From Nitrospirota bacterium (GTDB lineage Bacteria; Nitrospirota; Leptospirillia; Leptospirillales; Leptospirillaceae), in NCBI GenBank assembly GCA_021828375.1, contig JAKARS010000001.1:91822-125349 (forward strand): 33,528 nucleotides of DNA, written 5' to 3'. Under the pieces are notes generated by a model. That model had not been told where the DNA came from and did not search any database. It saw only the letters and a list, made by a program, of their open reading frames with translations. The translations under genes were made by a program, and so were the position numbers. How positions within the stretch are numbered: position 1 is the first letter of the stretch; every line of letters starts with the position of its first letter. Positions 27,677 through 33,528 of this stretch are shown in pieces.

Positions 27677-29466
27677 TCTCGGGCTCCCGCGGCTTCAAGT
27701 GTTCCGGCTTTCTCGAGGTGCAGGATGAAGGCCTCCTCCAGCGTCGGCTGGAGGTTTTGGGGAGTCTTGGCGCTTTCGGTGATCTCCCGGGGGGAGCCCA
27801 GGGCCACGAGGCGCCCCTGGGCCATGATGGCCAGCCGGTCGCAGGCGGTGGCCTCGCCCATGAAGTGGGTGGTCACGAGAACGGAGACGCCCCGAAGGGA
27901 AATCTGGCTGATGACCCGCCAGAACTCCCGTCGGGCCACCGGGTCCACCCCGCTGGTCGGCTCGTCGAGAAGGAGAATCGAGGGCTCGTGCATGATGGAG
28001 GCCGCCAGGGCGAGCCGTTGCCGGAACCCCAGAGGGAGGAGTCCCGACGACTCGTTCTTGAAGGGGGTGAGGTCGAAGAACTCCAGGAGCTCCTCCACCC
28101 GGTCCCGCTGGCGCTTGCCGCCCATCCCGTAGGCGCTGCTGAAGAAGATCAGGTTCTGAAGCACCGTGAGCTGGGCGTAGAGGGAGAACTTCTGGGACAT
28201 GTACCCCAGGCGTCCCCGGAGGGAGGCCACGTTGCCGCCGGTGACGTCTCTCGAGTCGATCCGGAGGGTCCCCGAACTGGGGAGAAGAAGTCCCGCCAAC
28301 ATCCGGAAGGTGGTGGTCTTGCCGGCCCCGTTGGCTCCCAGAAGGCCAAAGATCTCTCCCCGCCCCACCGAAAAGGTCAGGCGGTTCACCGCCACAAAGG
28401 AGCCGAAGGTGCGGGTCAGCTCCCGGATCTCGATGGCCGGCTCGCCTCCCTTTTTCGTTCCGCTCCCTCCGCCCCAGGAGAGCTCCTTCCTGGGAGAGGC
28501 CGGGGCGTTTTCCCCGCCGGCGCCTGTCATCCTCAGGGCCAGCCGCAGCATGAAGGCATCCTCGAAGACAGGCGGCGTGGGGTCGATCCGGGCCGGAAGG
28601 GTCGGCGGAAGGTCCGGGGGGGAAGGGGCCAGGGTGACGGTGCGGACCCCCAGCTCAGATCCTGAACAGTCGGCCACTCCGGGCAGGAGGGCGATCTCCG
28701 GCTCGAGCCTTCGGGGAGGCATGTCGGGAAGGGAGAGGAGGAAGACATGGCCCGTGGCCTCGGTGACGAAGTCCCCGGGGGGGCCCTCTCCCAGGATCTT
28801 GCCGTTGTAGAGGATCACCACCCGGTCGAATTTCTCGGCCTCGTCCATATAGGCGGTGCTCACCAGGAGGGTCGTGGAGGATTGTCCGACCTCCGTCCGA
28901 AGGATCTCCCAGAGCTCCCGGCGGGAGACCGGGTCGACGCCGACAGTGGGTTCGTCGAGCAGGAGGAGGGCGGGGGCATGGACAAGGGAGCAGGCCACGC
29001 CGAGCTTCTGCTTCATTCCCCCGGAGAGTTTGCCCGAGAGGCGGCCGATAAAGGGAGAGAGGGCGGTCATGCGAAGCAGGGGCGCATAAAGCGCGGCCCG
29101 CCGCTCCAGGGGAACTCCGTGAAGGTCGGCGTGAAGATCCATGTTCTCCCCCACCGTCAGATCCTCATAGAGCCCGAACTTCTGCGGCATGTAGCCCAGG
29201 TTGTCGAGGATGGCCGCCCTCTCGGTCCGGGGATCCCGCCCGAGGATCTCCATCGTGCCGGAGTCGGGCTCCATGATGCCCGCCAGGATCCTCATGAGGG
29301 TCGTCTTTCCGGCGCCGTCCGGGCCGATGATCCCGGTGATGGTTCCCGGGGCGACCTCGAAGGAGACATCGTCGAGGGCCCGGAGGATTCCCCGGGGGGT
29401 CCGGAAGGTGCGAACGAGGTTGCGGATCCGGAGGGCCGGGCCGGGGCGTCCCTTATCCTCCGCCAT
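27673..29466 (-). CDS. ybhF: Tandem ABC transporter ATPase, YbhF-like
   Basis: Cytosolic ATPase with two nucleotide-binding domains in one chain, energising the YbhS/YbhR permease pair. NBD1 has Walker A GPDGAGKT at 48-55, signature LSGGMKQ at 147-153 and DEPT at 171-174; NBD2 has GANGAGKT at 377-384, a degenerate signature LPLGFRQR at 477-484 and DEPT at 501-504. The NBD1 H-loop is Ala (STAYMDEA, Ala205) while NBD2 keeps His (TTHFM). Both quirks are, as I recall, also found in E. coli YbhF. I chose ATG 29466 (597 aa; E. coli 578) over the upstream in-frame ATG 29523, which would add a proline-rich tail lying inside ybhG. It overlaps ybhG by 14 bases. Confidence 0.92.
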   Translation of the reverse strand: MAEDKGRPGPALRIRNLVRTFRTPRGILRALDDVSFEVAPGTITGIIGPDGAGKTTLMRILAGIMEPDSGTMEILGRDPRTERAAILDNLGYMPQKFGLYEDLTVGENMDLHADLHGVPLERRAALYAPLLRMTALSPFIGRLSGKLSGGMKQKLGVACSLVHAPALLLLDEPTVGVDPVSRRELWEILRTEVGQSSTTLLVSTAYMDEAEKFDRVVILYNGKILGEGPPGDFVTEATGHVFLLSLPDMPPRRLEPEIALLPGVADCSGSELGVRTVTLAPSPPDLPPTLPARIDPTPPVFEDAFMLRLALRMTGAGGENAPASPRKELSWGGGSGTKKGGEPAIEIRELTRTFGSFVAVNRLTFSVGRGEIFGLLGANGAGKTTTFRMLAGLLLPSSGTLRIDSRDVTGGNVASLRGRLGYMSQKFSLYAQLTVLQNLIFFSSAYGMGGKRQRDRVEELLEFFDLTPFKNESSGLLPLGFRQRLALAASIMHEPSILLLDEPTSGVDPVARREFWRVISQISLRGVSVLVTTHFMGEATACDRLAIMAQGRLVALGSPREITESAKTPQNLQPTLEEAFILHLEKAGTLEAAGARE

Positions 29467-30361
29467 GGATCGTCTCGGCGGGGGATCCGTCCGGACAGCG
29501 GGCGGGGAGCGTCGGTCCTCCATGCAGGGGGATGGTGACGGTCACGGGCATGCCCAGGCGAAGCTTCCGCGTGGGGCAGGAGAGGTAGACCCGGGCCCGG
29601 TAGACCAGGATGGTCCGCTGGTGAACGGTCTGGACCTCCTTGGGGGTGAACTCGGAGGAGGGGGAGATGTAGCCGACGTAGCCCACAAAGGACTCATGGG
29701 GATAGGAGTCGGAGGTGACGATGGCCGGCATTCCCTCATGGACATGGCCAAGCTCCGGCTCTTCGAGGTAGACCCGGGCCCACAGGGGACGGGTTCGGGC
29801 CAGCGTGTAGACGGGGGTCTGGGGAAAGGCCATGTCGCCGGGCTCCAGGATCCGGGTCTGGACGATCCCGTCCACGGGGGCATAAAGGCGGGTGTCGTTC
29901 AGCTGGCGAAGGTCGTAGGCCTTCTGGGCCACATCCTTCTGGATCTGCGCCTTGGCCATGTCGAGGGCGGCCCGGGCGTCGTCCTGCTGTTGCCGGGTGT
30001 TGAAGTCGGCCCGGGTCAGCCGCTTTACCCGGTCCCAGGTCTTTTGGGCATCGACCTCCTGGGCCGTGTCATGGATGAGGGCCTGGGTGTCGGCATCGAC
30101 CAGGTCCTGATAGCGGATCGGATCCATGAGGGCGATGAGTTCGCCGGCATGGACGGAGGCTCCTTCCACAAAGAGGAGCTTTTCGATGCGGCCGGTGTCG
30201 TGAAAGGCGGCCTGGACCTCCCGAAGATCGATGTTGCCGTAAAGGACGAGTCGATCCTTGGGGGTCTCGTCGGCCTTCCGGAGGCGGAGGGCCCAGAAGG
30301 CGCCCCCGGCGACGGCGAGGAGGACGATGAGGGCGATGAGCCGCTTGGCGATGGGGGGCAT
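29453..30361 (-). CDS. ybhG: HlyD-type membrane fusion protein, YbhG-like
   Basis: Periplasmic adaptor linking the inner-membrane YbhFSR pump to the outer-membrane channel. The 302-aa protein has a membrane anchor at about 7-25 (RLIALIVLLAVAGGAFW), a biotinyl-lipoyl half motif (GNIDLREVQAAFHDTGRIEKLLFVEGASVHAGELIALMD, in pieces), a coiled-coil hairpin (about 85-150), the second half TRLYAPVDGIVQTRILEPGDMAFPQTPVYTLA and a beta-barrel domain. It is slightly shorter than E. coli YbhG (332). ATG 30361 has AAAGGAGATCCC directly upstream; an upstream in-frame start lies in tolC. It is second in the operon, 19 bases after tolC. Confidence 0.91.
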   Translation of the reverse strand: MPPIAKRLIALIVLLAVAGGAFWALRLRKADETPKDRLVLYGNIDLREVQAAFHDTGRIEKLLFVEGASVHAGELIALMDPIRYQDLVDADTQALIHDTAQEVDAQKTWDRVKRLTRADFNTRQQQDDARAALDMAKAQIQKDVAQKAYDLRQLNDTRLYAPVDGIVQTRILEPGDMAFPQTPVYTLARTRPLWARVYLEEPELGHVHEGMPAIVTSDSYPHESFVGYVGYISPSSEFTPKEVQTVHQRTILVYRARVYLSCPTRKLRLGMPVTVTIPLHGGPTLPARCPDGSPAETIHGGG

Positions 30362-30380
30362 GGGATCTCCTTTGTGCCGG

Positions 30381-31892
30381 TTACCGGATCTGTCCGGAGT
30401 CTGTCGACCTCGCGGCGGAGGCCTCATGCTCCGCCGCTTCCGGCGAGGCCAGTGTTCCGACGGCGTAACGGTAAAGGACGTTGCTGTTCATGAGAAGGTA
30501 GCGGGCCCGGATCACGGATTCCCGGGCTTGCCGGAGGGCTGTCTGGGCATCCATGACATCCACCGATTGGACCTGACCCATCCGATAGGCCTCCTGAACC
30601 AGCATTTCGTTCTTGCGGGCATTGTCCAGAGAGGTGAGGGCCCAGTCGAGCTGCTCCTTGGCATCTGTGATGGAGAGCGCGGCCTTTTTCAGGTCGGTGG
30701 CAATGGAGAGGCGTGTCGCCTCCCGGTTGTCCCGGGCGGTCATGACGTCGGCCCGGGCCCGGGCGGTCTGATGAACCATGTAGCCCCCCTCAAAGATCGG
30801 AACGGTGAGCGTGCCGCCGATGCTGAAGGTCGAATAGGGATAATTGTTGGGAATGTAGGTAAAGGGGAGGGCTCCGGAGGGAAGGGTGGCCGTGAAGGAC
30901 TGGCCCAGGGCCGTGATCGACGGGTAGTTCTGGGCCTTGGAGTTCTTGAGGGTCGCCTTGGCGCTCTCCAGGTCGGCCGTGGCCTCCTTCCACTCGGGGC
31001 GATGGGAGAGGGCCTTCGACATGTCCCTGTCGGGATCGGGATGGGCGATGGCGTTGGGGTCCCGGTCGAGATCGGCGGCGACAAGAAAGACCGTCTTTGA
31101 GAGCCCCATGATCTGGGCCAGGGTCACGGAATCCGAGCGAACCTGGTCCTGGGACTTCACCAGGGCGAGACGGGCCGCCGAGACATTGACCCGGGCCCGG
31201 GTGACATCGAGGATCACGGAGGTTCCCTCCTGATGGCGCACCGTGGCCTCATCGAGCTGAAGGTCGGCATCCTCGAGGTTCTTCCGGTCGGCCAGGACCT
31301 GGTGCTGGTCGGCCAGGAGGGTCAGGTAGGCCGACTCGGCATCCCGGATGGTCTGCTCCCGGACCGTCTCCATGTGGGCCTTGGCTGCCCGATAGCCCCA
31401 GCGGCTCTGGTCGACCTGGGAGGAGGTCTTTCCAAAGTCGAGAAGGGTCTGGGAGAGGGTGACCGTCAACAGGTTCAGGTTCTCGAACTGGTATCCGGGA
31501 AAGAGGAAAAAGCCAAAAAGGCTGTTGGCGTACATGGTCTGCAGGCTCGCCGACAGCTGGGGGTAGTAGTTGGACTTGGCCTGGCCGATGGTCTCCTGGG
31601 CACTTTGGACCTTGTCCTGCTCCGCCCGGAGCTCCGGGCGGGCGTTGAGGGCGGAGAAGACGGCCTGGGACAGTGTCACATTGGGCGGAGGAGAGCTTCC
31701 GGAGTCTGCGGCAAGGGCCGGGCTCGAGGGCCAGAGGAGCGAGAGGCAAAGAAGTCCGGCGCCAACCCAGGAGGTGCCGGGAGAAGTCTTCGGGAGGGGG
31801 GACGGGGCAATGGCGTTCCTGGGGTCGATCTCTTGGGATGGGGGCAACCGAAGAAGGTCTTCAGAAATGTCTGACTCTATCGCGATCTTCAC
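30381..31892 (-). CDS. tolC: TolC-family outer membrane efflux protein
   Basis: Outer-membrane channel and periplasmic tunnel for the exporter encoded just downstream. The 503-aa frame contains a signal peptide (about residues 43-62, SWVGAGLLCLSLLWPSSPALA with cleavage after ALA), two OEP repeats rich in heptad helices (A-x-N-x-RPELRAEQDKVQSAQE near 85 and ALSHRPEWKEATADLESAKA near 295) and short strand segments such as TFSIGGTLTVPIFEGG. The start is uncertain: GTG 31892 with AAGGA upstream leaves about 40 unusual residues before the signal peptide, so a downstream start may be used. A promoter and an operator-like repeat lie upstream. First gene of tolC-ybhGFSR-ogt. Confidence 0.9.
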   Translation of the reverse strand: MKIAIESDISEDLLRLPPSQEIDPRNAIAPSPLPKTSPGTSWVGAGLLCLSLLWPSSPALAADSGSSPPPNVTLSQAVFSALNARPELRAEQDKVQSAQETIGQAKSNYYPQLSASLQTMYANSLFGFFLFPGYQFENLNLLTVTLSQTLLDFGKTSSQVDQSRWGYRAAKAHMETVREQTIRDAESAYLTLLADQHQVLADRKNLEDADLQLDEATVRHQEGTSVILDVTRARVNVSAARLALVKSQDQVRSDSVTLAQIMGLSKTVFLVAADLDRDPNAIAHPDPDRDMSKALSHRPEWKEATADLESAKATLKNSKAQNYPSITALGQSFTATLPSGALPFTYIPNNYPYSTFSIGGTLTVPIFEGGYMVHQTARARADVMTARDNREATRLSIATDLKKAALSITDAKEQLDWALTSLDNARKNEMLVQEAYRMGQVQSVDVMDAQTALRQARESVIRARYLLMNSNVLYRYAVGTLASPEAAEHEASAARSTDSGQIR

Positions 31893-31964
31893 GAGCTCTT
31901 GTCCTTGTCGTTCGCTTGTGGGAGTCCGTCCGGCGCCTGATCGTCTTCCCCACGGCTCGAAATG

Positions 31965-31994
31965 AGTCTACTGCAGCACATGCATGAATTTCAA
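31965..31994 (-). promoter_or_regulatory. Candidate promoter of the tolC-ybhGFSR operon
   Basis: On the minus strand TTGAAA (five of six to the -35) and TAGACT (four of six to the -10) are 18 bases apart. The start would fall near 31958, about 65 bases before the tolC GTG. The -35 box lies inside the inverted repeat at 31988-32007. Confidence 0.5.
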
Positions 31995-32007
31995 GCCTTG
32001 TTGAAAT
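31988..32007. promoter_or_regulatory. Operator-like inverted repeat upstream of tolC
   Basis: ATTTCAA, six bases, TTGAAAT: a perfect 7-6-7 dyad in the 226-bp gap between the phosphate acyltransferase gene and tolC. It covers the -35 box of the candidate tolC promoter, the position expected for a repressor of the TetR or MarR type. E. coli ybhGFSR is controlled by the TetR-family CecR, which gives a precedent. No regulator gene is in the window. The rest of the gap holds GC-rich repeats of GGATCC and no open frame with a ribosome site. Confidence 0.5.
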
Positions 32008-32118
32008 GTTTCCCGGAGGCTGGCGCCGGTCAAGGGGGAGACACCGGGATCGGGAGAGGGATCCTCCGGGATCCTGCCTCAGGGAGAGAGGATCTTCCCG
32101 GGAGGCCTCGGGAGCCTG

Positions 32119-33033
32119 TCATGAGGCCGGCTCCGGGTTCCGGGAGCGCCACAGGAGTGCGGCCAGGGCGGCGGAGAGGAGCCGGGAGCGGGGGGGATCG
32201 CTTCGGGAGGTGAGGATGATGGGCACCCGGGCCCCCAGAACGACCCCGGCCAACGTGGCTCCCGCCAGATACTCCAGGTCCTTGGCCAGAATGTTTCCCG
32301 AGATCATGTCCGGAACGAGGAGAATGTCGGCCTTTCCCGAGACGGGGCTTTCGAGGCCCTTGGCGCGGGCCGCCTCCCGGGAGATGGCGTTGTCGAAGGC
32401 CAGGGGACCATCCACCGTGGCCCCCCGGATCTGTCCCCGGTCGGCCATTTTCGACAGGGCCGCGGCATCCACCGTCGAGACGATGGCGGGTGTGACCAGC
32501 TCCACTGCCGACAAAACGGCCACATGGGGGGCGCGGCCGCCCAGGGAGAGGAGCATGTCGATGGCGTTCTGGAGGATCGCCGCCTTCGTGGCAAGGTCGG
32601 GGGCGATATTGATGGCGGCATCGGTAATGAAGAGCAGTTTTTTGTAGCGTGGCAGCTCGGCGACGAAGACGTGGGAGAGCCGATGGCCCGTCCGGAGCCG
32701 CTCGAGGATCGGGTGAAGGAAGACATCGCTGTGAAGATGCCCCTTCATCAGGATCTGGGCCGTTCCTTCGTCGACGAGGCGGGATCCCTCCCGGGCCGCC
32801 TCCTCTTCCGAGCCGGCCTGGACAATGGGGATCTTCCCCCGAATCCCCACCTCCGAGAGCATGGCCCGGATCTTTTTCTCCTCTCCCACCAGAATGGGGT
32901 TCATGATCCTTTCTTCAAGAAGCAGGCGAACGCTCTCCAAGACCACCCGGTCGGCGGCATCCACCACGGCCACGGTGAGGGGGGCGCTTTTTTTGGCCTG
33001 GGCGAGGAAGGCCGCGAGGGTGCGGGGAATCAC
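32119..33033 (-). CDS. Phosphate acetyl/butyryltransferase family protein
   Basis: PTA/PTB-fold enzyme that exchanges acyl groups between acyl-CoA and acyl-phosphate. The product (about 304 aa) shows VAVVDAADRVVLESVRLLLEERIMNPILVGEE at the start (in two blocks), ILMKGHLHSDVFL, LLFITDAAINIAPDL and DILLVPDMISGNILAKDLEYLAGATLAGVVLGARVPIILTSRSD at the end (in blocks), the pattern of phosphate butyryltransferases and short PTAs. I prefer GTG 33033, overlapping the E2 stop (GTGA) with GGGGGAG just upstream, over ATG 33051. Coupling to an E2 acyltransferase gene suggests the acyl-CoA made by the dehydrogenase complex is turned into acyl-phosphate; whether acetyl or a longer chain cannot be told. Confidence 0.86.
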   Translation of the reverse strand: MIPRTLAAFLAQAKKSAPLTVAVVDAADRVVLESVRLLLEERIMNPILVGEEKKIRAMLSEVGIRGKIPIVQAGSEEEAAREGSRLVDEGTAQILMKGHLHSDVFLHPILERLRTGHRLSHVFVAELPRYKKLLFITDAAINIAPDLATKAAILQNAIDMLLSLGGRAPHVAVLSAVELVTPAIVSTVDAAALSKMADRGQIRGATVDGPLAFDNAISREAARAKGLESPVSGKADILLVPDMISGNILAKDLEYLAGATLAGVVLGARVPIILTSRSDPPRSRLLSAALAALLWRSRNPEPAS

Positions 33034-33528
33034 GAGACTCCCCCCATCCACTCCTCCGGCGTTGCGAGCAGGGATCCCAGGGCCCCCATGAACCGGGCGG
33101 CATGGGCCCCGTAGAGGGTCCGGTGGTCGCAGGCCAGGGTCATGTGGACGCTCCCGTTCTCGTCGGGGGCGGCGACGGCCAGGATCGCCCCTGCGGTGGA
33201 GGGGAGGATGGCATCGAAGGAGAGGACCTCCGGGAAGGTTCCCAGATTGGACAGGTAAAAGGTGCCCCCGGAGTAGTCCTCGGGGCCGAGCCGTCCGAGC
33301 GTTGCCTTCTGTTTGAGGATTCTCCAGTCCTCCCGGAGTTCGGAAAGGGGGCGCGCTCCCGCATCCCGGAGGATGGGCGTCACCAGCCCCTCTCCGGTGT
33401 CGACGGCCACGCCCACGTCGATGCGGTCCCTCTCCAGAATCCCCTGTCGGGTCCAGAGGCTGTTGACGCGGGGGGTGCGGGCCACGGCCAGGGCACAGGC
33501 CCGGGCCAGGGCGAGGGTGAGGGAGAGG
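33030..33528 (-). CDS. 2-oxo acid dehydrogenase E2 acyltransferase, C-terminal part (cut by window edge)
   Basis: Catalytic domain of a dihydrolipoamide acyltransferase, the core of pyruvate or branched-chain 2-oxo acid dehydrogenase complexes, which moves the acyl group from lipoamide to CoA. The frame is open to the right edge, about 165 codons. Visible blocks: ARTPRVNSLW, RIDVGVAVDTGEGLVTPILRDA, YSGGTFYLSNLGTFPEVLSFDAILPSTAGAILAV (in pieces) and CDHRTLYGAHAARF. The last is the active-site motif, usually DHRxxDG; the histidine is kept but the aspartate is tyrosine here. Lipoyl and E1/E3-binding domains would lie outside the window. It overlaps the acyltransferase gene by four bases. Confidence 0.88.
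   Translation of the reverse strand, partial: LSLTLALARACALAVARTPRVNSLWTRQGILERDRIDVGVAVDTGEGLVTPILRDAGARPLSELREDWRILKQKATLGRLGPEDYSGGTFYLSNLGTFPEVLSFDAILPSTAGAILAVAAPDENGSVHMTLACDHRTLYGAHAARFMGALGSLLATPEEWMGGVS

Noticed and set aside
32048-32075. Repeated GGATCC-type palindromes downstream of the phosphate acyltransferase gene
   Set aside because: Considered as a terminator, but no T-run follows in either direction.

Overview
The window reads as a chromosomal segment of a Gram-negative bacterium with moderately high to high GC. A TolC-type outer-membrane channel with a membrane-fusion protein implies two membranes. HrcA/CIRCE control of a hrcA-grpE-dnaK-dnaJ cluster, a ClpC-type ATPase and a BioW-type biotin pathway together are unlike a typical gammaproteobacterium. 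An acidophilic Nitrospirota lineage such as Leptospirillum or a relative would fit, but this is a low-confidence inference from gene content; no rRNA or tRNA lies in the window to test it. By eye, GC rises from about half at the left end to about two thirds at the right.

Left block (1-3619, minus strand): a tightly packed operon, read right to left, bioB-bioW-bioF followed by the first 210 codons of a glycogen-debranching-type amylo-alpha-1,6-glucosidase that runs off the window edge. It makes the late steps of biotin from pimelate (BioW, BioF) and the final sulfur insertion (BioB); bioA and bioD are not here. A 306-bp divergent intergenic region (3620-3925) carries a good sigma70-type promoter for clpC.

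Middle block (3926-24817, plus strand): clpC, tsaD, argS, tgt, yajC, secD, secF, a 36-codon membrane peptide, recJ, a bifunctional rel/spoT gene, fdhE and a 76-aa membrane protein. Many overlap by a few bases, suggesting long co-transcribed units for proteolysis, tRNA modification and charging, protein export, DNA repair and the stringent response. A consensus promoter followed at once by a perfect CIRCE element then opens the heat-shock operon hrcA-grpE-dnaK. A strong hairpin terminator separates dnaK from dnaJ-rsmE-RDD membrane protein.

Right block (24846-33528, minus strand): read right to left, the end of an E2 acyltransferase gene and a phosphate acyltransferase gene (acyl-CoA metabolism), then an intergenic region with a promoter whose -35 overlaps a perfect inverted repeat. 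Next comes a complete tripartite exporter (tolC, ybhG, ybhF, ybhS, ybhR homologues) with an O6-alkylguanine-DNA alkyltransferase gene at its end.

Most genes are well-known housekeeping or transport families and I see no mobile element, CRISPR array, prophage or obvious new multi-gene system. The points most worth a second look are two small single-span membrane proteins, an unusual substrate pocket in Tgt, degenerate motifs in RsmE and in the E2 enzyme, the operator-like repeat before the exporter operon, and the coupling of the biotin genes to a debranching enzyme.
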